A DNA stretch of 43,907 nucleotides from Caenispirillum salinarum AK4 (GTDB lineage: Bacteria; Pseudomonadota; Alphaproteobacteria; Rhodospirillales; Rhodospirillaceae), in contig NZ_ANHY01000029.1 in assembly GCF_000315795.1 (NCBI RefSeq), forward strand, positions 1 through 43,907, written 5' to 3'. Shown here piece by piece: positions 1-8,305 of the stretch (positions are counted from its first letter, which is position 1; each line of letters begins with the position of its first letter). Made by a program: the position numbers and the translations under genes. The notes under the pieces are model-generated. The model made no database searches. It was given only the letters and a program-made list of their open reading frames with translations, and was not told where the DNA came from.

Positions 1-2
1 GG

Positions 3-590
3 GGACCCAAGGGCCCGGCCGCCGGCCCTGCCCGTCCCGCCGCTCCCGGTGGTCCGGCCGGTCCCGGTGGCCCCGCCGCTCCCGGTGGCCCCGCCGCTCC
101 GGCACGTCCGGGTGGCCCCGGCCCTGCCGCCCCGGCAGCCCCCGGCGCCGGTCCCGCTGCACCCGCTCCCGGCGGCGCGCCGCCAGCTCCCGGTGGACCC
201 GGCCCGGCCGCACCCGGCAAGCCCGGTGGTCCCGGCACCGCGCCGGCGCCCGGTGGTCCCGGAGCCGCGGCGAAAGGTCCTGCGGGTCCCGCAGCACCCG
301 GCGGCCCTGCACGTCCGGGGACTCCGGCGGGCGGCGGAAGCGCTCCCGCCGCCGCACCCCAGGCCAAGGGTCCCGGCGCCGCGCCGGCGGCTCCGGGCGG
401 TCCCGCCCCGGCCGGCCCGGCGAAGCCCGGCGGCCCTGCCACGCCCGGCGCCGGACCCGCGAAGCCGGGTGCCGCTCCTGCCGCGAAGCCCGCCCCCGGC
501 GGTCCGGCCAAGCCGGGTGCCGCCCAGCCGGCGCAGCAGCACCCGGCGCAGGCCCAGCCCGGTGCCGAGCCGGCGCCCGAGCAGCCCGCC
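3..590 (+). repeat. Gly/Pro/Ala-coding low-complexity repeat tract
   Basis: Irregular repeats of ggtcccggcggccc-like units encode PGGPAAP, PGGPGPA and AKPGGPA variants in frame with the downstream FlgN-like domain. Glycine is frequent but not at every third residue, so this is not a strict collagen Gly-X-Y helix. Confidence 0.8.
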
Positions 591-1139
591 GCCGAGGCCG
601 ACGACGCCTCCGAGGCCACCAAGGCCGTGCGCCGCCGCAAGGAACGCCCGGTCATCGTGCCCGACTGGCCGGAGCTTCCCCTGCCCTCGGCGTCGAAGAA
701 CGCGACCTATCCGACCTTCGCCGAGTTGTTCGACCTGATGCACGAACTGTACGACCTGCTCAAGCGCGAGACGGCGTCGGTGGAGGCCAAGGACTTCGAC
801 GCGGTCAGCAAGTTCGCCCTGCGCAAGGCCGGGCTGACGCGCCTGTACGAGGAAAGCCTCGCCAACCTGAACAAGCGCGAGGACCTCAAGAAGCGCCTGA
901 CCGATGAAGAACGCCAGGCCGTCCTCAAAGGCGGGCAGATGCTGCGCGATGCGGCGGAGGAGAACATGAAGATCCTCCAGGCCAACATCAGCGCCGTCAG
1001 CCAGGTGATCGACACGGTGGTCGACGTCGCCAAGCAGATGAACGTCGACCTGCTGTCCACCTACGGCGACACCGGCGCCATGCGCGACAACGTCAACGAA
1101 CGCGGCCGCCGGTCGCTGTCGCTCAACAACAAGATCTGA
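3..1139 (+). CDS. flgN: FlgN-like flagellar chaperone with Gly/Pro/Ala-rich leader (5' end missing)
   Basis: The frame is open from the window edge to the TGA at 1137-1139, so the true start lies upstream. Positions 3 to about 600 encode a low-complexity Gly/Pro/Ala tract with recurring PGGPA-like units, probably disordered. An acidic stretch (EADDASEA) and a basic patch (VRRRKERP) follow. The last 140 residues or so, from about 700, form a helical domain with leucine heptads ([15 protein letters not shown], then [10 protein letters not shown]) typical of FlgN, the cytoplasmic chaperone that binds FlgK and FlgL before export. A GTG at 627 could be taken as the start, but the frame is continuous and compositionally uniform upstream, so I treat it as internal. 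Position just before fliK-flgD-flgE-flgK-flgL supports the call. The FlgN domain is recognised by pattern only; the leader is far longer than in usual 140-170 aa FlgN proteins. Confidence 0.65.
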   Translation, partial: GPKGPAAGPARPAAPGGPAGPGGPAAPGGPAAPARPGGPGPAAPAAPGAGPAAPAPGGAPPAPGGPGPAAPGKPGGPGTAPAPGGPGAAAKGPAGPAAPGGPARPGTPAGGGSAPAAAPQAKGPGAAPAAPGGPAPAGPAKPGGPATPGAGPAKPGAAPAAKPAPGGPAKPGAAQPAQQHPAQAQPGAEPAPEQPAAEADDASEATKAVRRRKERPVIVPDWPELPLPSASKNATYPTFAELFDLMHELYDLLKRETASVEAKDFDAVSKFALRKAGLTRLYEESLANLNKREDLKKRLTDEERQAVLKGGQMLRDAAEENMKILQANISAVSQVIDTVVDVAKQMNVDLLSTYGDTGAMRDNVNERGRRSLSLNNKI

Positions 1140-1219
1140 CGGCGTCACGGCCGGTTGACCGGACAAGGGCGGTTCATCCTTCGGGTGGGCCGCCCTTGCC
1201 GCGTCCGGGCCCGGCGTCC

Positions 1220-1254
1220 CGGCAAATCCTGCCCAGGCGACGCAGATTCTGCCG
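1220..1254 (+). promoter_or_regulatory. Pair of FlbD/ftr-like palindromes upstream of fliK
   Basis: Site 1 at 1220-1234 reads CGGCA-AATCC-TGCCC. Site 2 at 1240-1254 reads ACGCA-GATTC-TGCCG. They start 20 bp apart and lie about 55-75 bp upstream of the sigma-54 promoter. The same S-GGCA-N5-TGCC-S pattern recurs before flgE, flaF and fliF. FlbD is known in Caulobacter to bind GC-rich palindromic enhancers (ftr); assignment here is by analogy. Confidence 0.55.
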
Positions 1255-1307
1255 CCCGCAGAGTCCCCGGCCGCCGTGGGTCCCCGATAAACCCGGCTTT
1301 CCCCGGC

Positions 1308-1323
1308 TGGCACGTCGGTTGCA
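1308..1323 (+). promoter_or_regulatory. Sigma-54 promoter of fliK
   Basis: TGGCACG-TCGG-TTGCA matches the sigma-54 -24/-12 consensus with exactly 10 bases between the invariant GG (1309-1310) and GC (1321-1322). Transcription would begin near 1334, which argues that fliK starts at the ATG at 1361 and not at any upstream in-frame codon. Confidence 0.88.
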
Positions 1324-1360
1324 AAGACGGGGCCGAGGAATTGTCTTGAGGGTCCCGACC

Positions 1361-3124
1361 ATGGACGTGTCACGGGTCGGCTGGCAGCAGAACCAGCCCA
1401 GAACCGACACTCGCAAGGAACAGACGACCACGGACTGGGGCGCGGTGTTCGCCACGGCCGTGGCCGATGCCGCGCAGGCAGCCGCCGCCGGGACCGCCAG
1501 CAAAGGCGCACCCACGGCGCTGCTGTCGGTCGACCGTCCCGCCCCGCCTCCGCAGCGCCCCGAGCCGCCGCGAGCGCCCGACCAGCCCCGCGACGAGGGC
1601 GCCGACAACCGCGCCGGGAACGGGTCCGACGATGGCGCGGCCGACGACCGCCGCGCCGCCGCCCAGGGGGATCGGCCGGCCCAGGTCGCACCGCCCCGCG
1701 ATCAGGCGCAGAGCCCGGCGACCGGCCAGGCCCAGGCGGCCCAGGCGCAGGGACAGGCGCCCGGCAAGGGCGTCGAGCAGGCCGCGCGTCCGCAGGCACA
1801 GCCCGCTCCGCAGGCACAGCCGCAGGGCCAGACCCCAACTCAGGCCCAGCCCGGCCCGGCGGCCCCGGGCAGCCAGACGGCCGACGCCCAGGCGCGTCCG
1901 GCCGGCCAGCAGCCCGCCTCCGCCAAGGCTGCCGAGCAGGCCGACGCCCTGTCGCGGCTGGTGAAGGAGACCGGCGGCGACAATGCCCGGGTCGCCATCA
2001 CCCAGTCGCGCGCCTCCACGCCGCAGCACGCCGGTCAGGCTCAATCCCAGCCCCTGACGGGCCAGCAGGCGCCGGCCCAGGCCACCGCCCAGGCCGCCAC
2101 CACGGCTCAGGCCGTCGACGTCCCGCAGGGTCAGCCGCAGGCGGCGGCGCCCAAGCAGGCGGCCGGCGGCCAGGGGCCGCAGACCCAGGCCGAGGTCCAG
2201 GCGCAGGCCCAGGCCAAGGCAGATGCCGAGGCCCGCGCGCCCATCGCAAACGGCGGCAAGGGCGCCCAGACGACCACCACGCCCAACGGCTCCGGCCATG
2301 CTCAGGCGACGGCCTCGGCCCACGCCCAGGCGGCCGCCTCCGCCGGCGCCGCCCCGCGCGCCGCTGCGACGGCCGGCCAGACCGGCGCCGCGACCGGCGG
2401 CAAGGGCACCGCGAGCGCCGGCACGCCGGGCGTCGGCCAGACCGGCACCACCACCACCGCCGCAGCCGCCAAGGCCGCCGGCATGCCGGCCGGCCTCAGT
2501 GGGCTCGGCAGCCAGGGCGGCGGATTCGGCGAGGGCTTCGGCCAGGGCACCGGCGGCGGTGCCTTCGGCGGCGGCGACGGAGGGTTCACGCCGGCAGGCT
2601 TTGGCCGGGCGGGTACGGCCGGCGCGACGGGCGACCGCTTCGCCCAGGCCCTGCAGCAGCGCCCCGACCCCGACGGCTACAGCCGCCTGCGCGACCTGGC
2701 CGACACCCTGCGCAGCCAGCTGACTTCGGCCGCCGCGACCCGCAAGGGATCGATTACCCTGCAGGTGCGGCCCGAGAAGCTGGGCCGCGTCGACGTCAAG
2801 CTGGAGTTCGGCCAGGAAGGCCACGTCCGCGCCACCGTCACCGCCGACAACCCCGAGGCGCTGGACCTCCTGCGCTCCGACGCCAAGGGGCTGGAGCGCG
2901 CGCTGCAGGACGCCGGCCTGCGCACCGACGACACCTCGCTGCACTTCCAGTTGCGCGGCGAACAGCAGAACGCCCAGGCGGGCGCCGATGGCCAGCAGGG
3001 TCGTGACGGCGCCGCCGGGCCCGACGACGGCGCCGACGCCGCCGACACCGAACAGCCCGTAGACGCCGACACCCTGGCCGCCGAGCGCGCGGCCGCCCGC
3101 GGCGGCGTCAACGTCAAGGTCTGA
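1361..3124 (+). CDS. fliK: Flagellar hook-length control protein FliK
   Basis: This is a 587-residue protein that measures hook length and switches export specificity from hook to filament substrates. About 450 N-terminal residues are Gln/Ala/Pro-rich and probably disordered. A folded C-terminal domain at about residues 460-545 carries the FliK signature (ITLQVRPEKLGRVDVKLEF, then RATVTADNPEALDLLRSDA). A hydrophilic Gly/Asp-rich tail follows. The frame stays open upstream to 1196, but the sigma-54 promoter at 1308-1323 lies inside that extension, so ATG 1361 is preferred. It is 12 nt upstream of flgD. At 587 aa it is longer than the roughly 400 aa enterobacterial protein, mainly through the linker. 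Confidence 0.9.
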   Translation: MDVSRVGWQQNQPRTDTRKEQTTTDWGAVFATAVADAAQAAAAGTASKGAPTALLSVDRPAPPPQRPEPPRAPDQPRDEGADNRAGNGSDDGAADDRRAAAQGDRPAQVAPPRDQAQSPATGQAQAAQAQGQAPGKGVEQAARPQAQPAPQAQPQGQTPTQAQPGPAAPGSQTADAQARPAGQQPASAKAAEQADALSRLVKETGGDNARVAITQSRASTPQHAGQAQSQPLTGQQAPAQATAQAATTAQAVDVPQGQPQAAAPKQAAGGQGPQTQAEVQAQAQAKADAEARAPIANGGKGAQTTTTPNGSGHAQATASAHAQAAASAGAAPRAAATAGQTGAATGGKGTASAGTPGVGQTGTTTTAAAAKAAGMPAGLSGLGSQGGGFGEGFGQGTGGGAFGGGDGGFTPAGFGRAGTAGATGDRFAQALQQRPDPDGYSRLRDLADTLRSQLTSAAATRKGSITLQVRPEKLGRVDVKLEFGQEGHVRATVTADNPEALDLLRSDAKGLERALQDAGLRTDDTSLHFQLRGEQQNAQAGADGQQGRDGAAGPDDGADAADTEQPVDADTLAAERAAARGGVNVKV

Positions 3125-3135
3125 GGAGCAAGCAG

Positions 3136-3828
3136 ATGACCGTTTCCAATCCCGTTCAGGCGTACTCCCAGACCCAGGCCCAGCAGGCGGCGGAGGCGAG
3201 CAAGTCCGCCGGCGCCAAAAAGAAGCTGGCCGAGGACCTGGACGCCTTCCTGATGATGCTGACCACCCAGCTGCAGAACCAGGACCCGCTGTCGCCCATG
3301 GAGTCCAACGAGTTCACCCAGCAGCTTGTCGGCTTCTCGCAGGTCGAGCAGCAGATCGGCATCAACGAGAACCTGGAACAGCAGATCAGCCTGCAGCAGA
3401 GCAGCATGAACTCGCTGGCGCTGGGCTTCATCGGCAAGTACGCCGAGGTGCAGGACAACCTGCTGACCCTGTCCGACGGCAAAGTGAAATTCGCCTACAG
3501 CCTGGCCTCCGACGCCGCCAGCACCAAGCTGGACTTCTACAACGAGAACGGCGTGCTGGTGCGCACCATGAGCGGCAAGACCGCCCAAGGCAACCACGTG
3601 ATGACCTGGGACGGCCGCGGCCAGGACGGCACCCAGCTGCCCGACGGCGAATACACCGTCAAGCTGAGCAGCAAGAACACCAAGGGCGAGCCGGTGGACA
3701 GCTGGACCACCGTGCAGGCGCGCATCACCGGCGCCTCCACCGACGGCAAGGAGCCCTATGTGACCATCAACGGGGCGGCACTGCCGCTCAGCCAGATCGG
3801 CGCGGTGACGGAGAAGCCGACACTCTGA
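3136..3828 (+). CDS. flgD: Hook cap / hook assembly scaffold FlgD
   Basis: This 230-residue protein forms the temporary cap at the growing hook tip. The N-terminal third contains the FlgD signature (FLMMLTTQLQNQDPLSPM at about residues 37-54, followed by FTQQLVGFSQVEQQIGIN). The C-terminal part has the Ig/tudor-like region with MTWDGRGQDGTQLPDGEYT, typical of FlgD. The start ATG is preceded by AGGAG eight bases upstream (3125-3129). It follows fliK by only 11 nt, so the two are almost certainly co-transcribed from the sigma-54 promoter at 1308. Several hairpins lie after its stop codon. Confidence 0.95.
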   Translation: MTVSNPVQAYSQTQAQQAAEASKSAGAKKKLAEDLDAFLMMLTTQLQNQDPLSPMESNEFTQQLVGFSQVEQQIGINENLEQQISLQQSSMNSLALGFIGKYAEVQDNLLTLSDGKVKFAYSLASDAASTKLDFYNENGVLVRTMSGKTAQGNHVMTWDGRGQDGTQLPDGEYTVKLSSKNTKGEPVDSWTTVQARITGASTDGKEPYVTINGAALPLSQIGAVTEKPTL

Positions 3829-3905
3829 GTGCTCAACCCTTTCGGGTTGGGCGCCAAAGCGCCACGCGGGGAGAAGACCCCGCCCCGGGCAGAACGCCCA
3901 GCCAT

Positions 3906-3936
3906 CGACGCCCCGCCGCACCCCGGCGGGGCGTCG
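3906..3936 (+). terminator. Strong hairpin after flgD
   Basis: A perfect 13-bp stem (CGACGCCCCGCCG at 3906-3918 and its complement at 3924-3936) encloses a 5-base loop, CACCC. No clear T-run follows, so it is a probable but not classical rho-independent terminator separating the fliK-flgD and flgE transcription units. Confidence 0.6.
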
Positions 3937-4001
3937 TCGCATTCAGGGCCCGGCGGCGTGCGCCGCGCCTGTCGCCAGCCCCGAACCCGGCAGGACCGAC
4001 C

Positions 4002-4050
4002 GGGAAATTTCTGCCCCCGGGCAGCGCCCCACCGGCGGAAGAATTTGCCC
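4002..4050 (+). promoter_or_regulatory. Pair of FlbD/ftr-like palindromes upstream of flgE
   Basis: Site 1 at 4002-4016 reads GGGAA-ATTTC-TGCCC. Site 2 at 4036-4050 reads CGGAA-GAATT-TGCCC. They start 34 bp apart, about 85 and 50 bp upstream of the flgE sigma-54 promoter, a normal distance for an enhancer-binding protein. Both keep the TGCCC half exactly and differ from the consensus in the left arm (GGAA for GGCA). Confidence 0.5.
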
Positions 4051-4100
4051 CGGCCCCCTGTAACGCGCGGAATCCCGCCGCTTGCCCCGCGCCGCACCGC

Positions 4101-4116
4101 TGGCACGGGGCTTGCA
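4101..4116 (+). promoter_or_regulatory. Sigma-54 promoter of flgE
   Basis: TGGCACG-GGGC-TTGCA is a near-perfect sigma-54 -24/-12 element with the correct 10-base GG-GC spacing. It leaves a leader of roughly 65 nt before the flgE ATG at 4194. Confidence 0.9.
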
Positions 4117-4193
4117 GACACGGTCGTAGACCTTTTTGCGTATGGGCCCGGCCGACATGGATGGCGGGGCCAGGATCAAGGAGCACGGATGCG

Positions 4194-6224
4194 ATGACTG
4201 TCTACGGTGCGATGAACGCGGCCGTTTCCGGGATGAAGGCCCAGAGCAAGTCGCTGGGCCACATCTCGGACAACATCGCCAACAGCCAGACGGTGGGCTT
4301 CAAGCGCATCGACACCAGCTTCGCCGAGCTAGTCACCCTGTCCAACCGCATGGGCCACCAGCCCGGCGGCGTGATCGCCACGCCGCGCTACCGCCACTCC
4401 ATCGGCGGCGACATCAGCCAGACCCAGATCACCACCAACATGGGCATCTCGGGCAACGGCTTCTTCCTGGTGTCCGAGGCCAACTCGGTGACGCCCACCG
4501 GCGTGTCCTTCGACAACGAGGAAATCTTCAGCCGCCGCGGCGACTTCCAGATGGACAAGTTCGGCTACCTGAAGAACGGCGGCAACTACTACCTGAACGG
4601 CCGCCGCGTGCTGGACGAGGAGACGCTGAACACCTCCGACGTCAACGAGCCCATCCGCATCGAGACCGATGTGATGCAGGCCAACATGACGACGCGCGTC
4701 AACTACAACGCAAACCTGCCGGCCAACGCGGGGGCGTTCCCCTCCTCGGTCACGGCCACCACCAACCCGCAGCAGCCGCAGAGCAGCACCTGGGACTATT
4801 CGGGTTCGGCGGCCGGCTATGACACCGCCACCGACACCGTGTCGGTCACCGTGGACGGCAACACCTACGACCTCACCCCGGCCGAGGCCGCCACCGCCGG
4901 CATCACCGGCACCGGCGCCACCGCGCTGAACCAGGCCCTCGACAACCTGGCGGCCCAGCTTCAGTCGCAGTACCCGGCCTACACGATCACCACCAACTCG
5001 GCCGCCAACACCCTGACGGTCGCCGCCAGCTCGGCGGCGCCGACGTTCACCGACGGCAACGCCAACGTGAACGCCACCGTCATCAACCCGACGACCACGC
5101 AGTCGTACACCGAGGTGAACTTCGCCGGCGCCTTGTCGAGCATCAACAACGGCGACGTCATCTCGATGACGATCAACGACACGGAATACTCGCTGGCCTA
5201 CGACCAGGGCACCCACGCCAACCTGGAAGGCTTCCTGGAGGCCTTCGCCGACCAGATCGACGGCGGCGGCGCCGGCGGCTTCGTCATCCACCCCGACACG
5301 ACCGACGCCGCGGAAGGCACCGACGCGACGAACGCGGGCGTGACGCAGACGGCCAACTCGCTGATCTTCGTCGGCAACCCGACGATCAACCAGAACGCCA
5401 CCGTCGCGGGCGGCGCCACCTACGCCCAGTACCTCGCCAACAACGACGAGACCGCGCTCTACCAGGCCAACGGCAGCTACTCGGGCGGCGCGGTGACCAT
5501 CTACAACGACCTGGGCACCCCGGTCGACGTGCAGATGCGCTGGGTCAATACCGGCGTCGACGACCAGTGGTCGCTCATCGCCAAGGACCCCAACGGCGGC
5601 ACCGACCCGTGGACGCACCTTGGCACCTTCACCTTCGTGAACGGCAGCCCGACCCAGGTCGCCACCACGCCGGGCGGCACGCCCACGGCCTTCGCCGGCA
5701 CCCTGACGCTGCCGCCCAACACCTTCAGCGGTTTCGGCGAGGACATGACGCTGGACTTCACGGGCATCGACAACGATCCCAACGACGGCCAGCCCAACAC
5801 TCTGCTGACCCAGTACTACGCCGACGACATCGCGGTGTACCGCCTGGACCAGGACGGCTATCAGGCCGGCATCCTGACCGACGTGTTCATCAACGATTTC
5901 GGCTATGTGGTCGCCAACTATGACAACGGCCGCTCGCGCACGCTTTATCAGGTGCCGCTGGCGACCTTCGCCTCGCCCGACGAGCTGAAGCGCATGGACG
6001 GCGGCTCGTTCAAGCGCACGCCGGAATCCGGCGACCCGCTGATCGCCGAGTCCGGCCAGGCCGGCGCTGGCAACATCATCGCCTCGGCGGTGGAGCAGTC
6101 CAACGTCGACATCGCCGACGAGTTCACCAAGATGATCGTCACCCAGCGCGCCTACTCGGCCAACTCCAAGACGGTGCGCACCGCCGACCAGATGCTGGAA
6201 GAGGTGGTGAACCTCAAGCGCTGA
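4194..6224 (+). CDS. flgE: Flagellar hook protein FlgE
   Basis: This 676-residue protein is the subunit of the universal-joint hook. It begins MTVYGAMNAAVSGMKAQS and carries the rod/hook-family signature (SDNIANSQTVGFKRIDTSF) in the N-terminal D0 segment. The C-terminal D0 helix reads SNVDIADEFTKMIVTQRAYS and ends in LKR. The central residues, about 180-450, are Thr/Ala/Asn-rich variable domains, making it much longer than the roughly 400 aa enterobacterial hook protein. The start is set by AAGGAG ten bases upstream and by the conserved N-terminus; a longer frame to 4161 would add unconserved residues. Its own sigma-54 promoter marks it as a late-class gene. Confidence 0.95.
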   Translation: MTVYGAMNAAVSGMKAQSKSLGHISDNIANSQTVGFKRIDTSFAELVTLSNRMGHQPGGVIATPRYRHSIGGDISQTQITTNMGISGNGFFLVSEANSVTPTGVSFDNEEIFSRRGDFQMDKFGYLKNGGNYYLNGRRVLDEETLNTSDVNEPIRIETDVMQANMTTRVNYNANLPANAGAFPSSVTATTNPQQPQSSTWDYSGSAAGYDTATDTVSVTVDGNTYDLTPAEAATAGITGTGATALNQALDNLAAQLQSQYPAYTITTNSAANTLTVAASSAAPTFTDGNANVNATVINPTTTQSYTEVNFAGALSSINNGDVISMTINDTEYSLAYDQGTHANLEGFLEAFADQIDGGGAGGFVIHPDTTDAAEGTDATNAGVTQTANSLIFVGNPTINQNATVAGGATYAQYLANNDETALYQANGSYSGGAVTIYNDLGTPVDVQMRWVNTGVDDQWSLIAKDPNGGTDPWTHLGTFTFVNGSPTQVATTPGGTPTAFAGTLTLPPNTFSGFGEDMTLDFTGIDNDPNDGQPNTLLTQYYADDIAVYRLDQDGYQAGILTDVFINDFGYVVANYDNGRSRTLYQVPLATFASPDELKRMDGGSFKRTPESGDPLIAESGQAGAGNIIASAVEQSNVDIADEFTKMIVTQRAYSANSKTVRTADQMLEEVVNLKR

Positions 6225-6255
6225 CGCGCGGGTGACCGCCGCCAGCACCTCCGCC

Positions 6256-6285
6256 GGCGCCGGCCCGTAGAAGGCGGGCCGCGCC
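6256..6285 (+). other. Inverted repeat between flgE and flgK
   Basis: GGCGC (6256-6260), a bulged C, and GGCCCG (6262-6267) pair with CGGGCC-GCGCC (6275-6285) across the loop TAGAAGG. No T-run follows. It sits 31 nt after the flgE stop and 70 nt before flgK, so it could be an RNA-processing or 3'-end-stabilising hairpin, or a weak terminator. Confidence 0.55.
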
Positions 6286-6355
6286 GCAACCCGGGGAGAA
6301 ATACCACCGCCGCCGCCCCGCGCGGCGCCGGCCCCACCCGAAGGAAGTTCCTCCG

Positions 6356-8287
6356 ATGAGCCTTTTCAGCGCGCTCAACAATGCAGTGACGGGTCTGAAG
6401 GCCAACCAGATCGGCCTGGACGTCGTCTCGCGCAACGTCGCCAACGCCAACACGGCGGGCTACACCAAGAAGGTCGCTCCGCGCGAGAACGCCATCCTGG
6501 ACGGCGACGGCGCCGGCGTCCGCATCCTGCCGACCCAGCGCCAGGTCGACCAGCGCCTGCTGGAAAGCCTGCGCGCCGAGATCAGCCGGTCGGAGCGCCT
6601 GGACACGGTGACCGACTATCTGACACGGGTGGACGAACTGTTCGGCCGGCCCGATCAGGAAACCTCCATCGCCTATGCCGTCAACACCCTGTCGATCCGC
6701 ATGGGCGAACTGGTGGACAACCCGGAAAACGCCGGCGTCCGCAAGGCGGTCATCGCCCAGGCCGACGCCGTGGCGCGCGAGCTGAACCAGTTGTCCGGCG
6801 CCGTGCAGGACATGCGCAGCGAGACGGAAAAGAGCCTGTCGCTGGCCGTCGACGAGGTGAACAACGCGCTGAAGGGCATCGAGCAGCTGAACCGCGAGAT
6901 CGCCAACCGCGAGGCCGCCAACCTGACCATCGCCGACCTGGAGGACCGCCGCGACATCCACCTCCAGACGCTGGCGCGCAACATGGACATCCGCACGGTG
7001 GAGCGCGGCGACGGCGCCATGACGGTGTTCACCAACTCCGGCCACGTGCTGGTGAACGAGCGCGCCGCCCAGTTGTCCTTCGACGGCCGCCAGGTGCTGA
7101 CCGCCAACGACGCCTATTCCACCGACGACGTGGAACGGGGCGTCGGCTCGCTGACGCTGGTCAGCCCGGGCGGCACGCGCGTCGACCTGCTGCAGGACGG
7201 CCCGCCGCGCCAGGGCAAGATCGCCGGCCTGCTGGAGCTGCGCGACGAGCGGCTGCCCGAGGCCCAGGCGCAGCTCGACGAGATCGCGCACAACCTGGCG
7301 CTGGGCATGGCCGACCGCGAGACCACCATCCCGCTGACCGGCACCAACACGCGCTCCATGGACTTCACGGACGCCGCCGAGGCCCCGATCACGCGCGCCA
7401 GCGGCAGCGACCAGGTGCTGCGCGTGCAGGACGGCGACCGCATGGCGATCTCCTACACGCAGGGCGGCATGGAGAAGTCGATGACGGTCTACTTCGTCGA
7501 CGACGCCTCCAACACCGACCTGCTCAACCGCGTGCCCGACCCCGACAACGCGGTCTTCGTGGACATCACGGGGGTGGGCGCCCAGAACCAGGGCCTCGCC
7601 AACCGCATCGCCACCGCCATGAGCAGCGCCATGCCCATCGGCGGCCTGTTCTCGGCGACCGGCGAGCGTCTGAACATCTCCACCACCACGGCGACGGTGT
7701 CCATTGACGACGTCGCCCTGCACCAGGCCAGCACCACGCCGGTCGACGGCCCCATGCTCAACCTCTTCGCCAACGGCAACAGCCCGCGCATCGAACAGGA
7801 GGCCTATACCGGCAACCTGTCGAGCACCGTCTGGGAAAAGGTGGGCTTTGCGGGCCGCATCGGCGTCAACACCGAGATCGCCGACGACGACACGCTGCTG
7901 GTGCGCTACACCGCCGAGCATGGCGAGGTGGCGGTGGGCGACAACGCGCGCCCGCGCTTCCTCATGGACCAGCTGACCGAGACGCGGTTCACCTACTCGC
8001 CCAACACCGGCCTGGGCGACGCCGCCCATCCCTACAAGGGCACCATCCTGGACCTGGGCCGGGCCGTGGTGTCCTACCAGGGCATGGAGGCGACGACCCA
8101 GCAGTCGCTGTCGGAAGACCAGGCGACCCGCACGACGCTTCTGGAACAGCGCCACTCCTCCATGACCGGCGTCAACGTCGACGACGAACTGGCGGAACTG
8201 ATCCTGCTGCAATCGGCCTATTCGGCGTCGGCCAAGGTGGTCCAGACCGTGGATCGCCTGTTCGACGACCTGATGAGCCTGCGCTAA
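6356..8287 (+). CDS. flgK: Hook-filament junction protein FlgK (HAP1)
   Basis: This 643-residue hook-associated protein forms the first junction ring between hook and filament. The N-terminus (SLFSALNNAVTGLKANQIG then RNVANANTAGYTKK) is the classic FlgK/rod-family D0 signature. A helical coiled segment at about residues 75-200 precedes a beta-rich variable middle. The C-terminus (SSMTGVNVDDELAELILLQ then SAYSASAKVVQTVDRLFD) matches the FlgK D0 closing helix. A GAAGGAAG sequence precedes the ATG. It follows flgE by 131 nt and precedes flgL by 18 nt, so flgK and flgL are co-transcribed. It should be a client of the FlgN-like protein at the window start. Confidence 0.95.
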   Translation: MSLFSALNNAVTGLKANQIGLDVVSRNVANANTAGYTKKVAPRENAILDGDGAGVRILPTQRQVDQRLLESLRAEISRSERLDTVTDYLTRVDELFGRPDQETSIAYAVNTLSIRMGELVDNPENAGVRKAVIAQADAVARELNQLSGAVQDMRSETEKSLSLAVDEVNNALKGIEQLNREIANREAANLTIADLEDRRDIHLQTLARNMDIRTVERGDGAMTVFTNSGHVLVNERAAQLSFDGRQVLTANDAYSTDDVERGVGSLTLVSPGGTRVDLLQDGPPRQGKIAGLLELRDERLPEAQAQLDEIAHNLALGMADRETTIPLTGTNTRSMDFTDAAEAPITRASGSDQVLRVQDGDRMAISYTQGGMEKSMTVYFVDDASNTDLLNRVPDPDNAVFVDITGVGAQNQGLANRIATAMSSAMPIGGLFSATGERLNISTTTATVSIDDVALHQASTTPVDGPMLNLFANGNSPRIEQEAYTGNLSSTVWEKVGFAGRIGVNTEIADDDTLLVRYTAEHGEVAVGDNARPRFLMDQLTETRFTYSPNTGLGDAAHPYKGTILDLGRAVVSYQGMEATTQQSLSEDQATRTTLLEQRHSSMTGVNVDDELAELILLQSAYSASAKVVQTVDRLFDDLMSLR

Positions 8288-8305
8288 GCCCCGAGGACGA
8301 CGACC

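Larger units (their letters stand above)
3829..4193 (+). other. flgD-flgE intergenic region (365 bp)
   Basis: No gene is supported here. Going downstream it holds a small hairpin at 3850-3863 (GGCGC-CAAA-GCGCC), another at 3887-3899 (GGGC-AGAAC-GCCC), a strong 13-bp stem at 3906-3936, two FlbD/ftr-like palindromes at 4002-4050, a sigma-54 promoter at 4101-4116 and the flgE ribosome-binding site AAGGAG at 4178-4183. Confidence 0.8.

Noticed and set aside
1196-1360. N-terminal extension of fliK to the codon at 1196
   Set aside because: The extension spans the sigma-54 promoter and FlbD-like sites; the transcript from that promoter would start inside it.
3829-4197. Possible small gene starting with GTG directly after the flgD stop
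   Set aside because: It runs through a 13-bp hairpin, two FlbD-like sites and a sigma-54 promoter, and its translation is Pro/Arg-rich without motifs.
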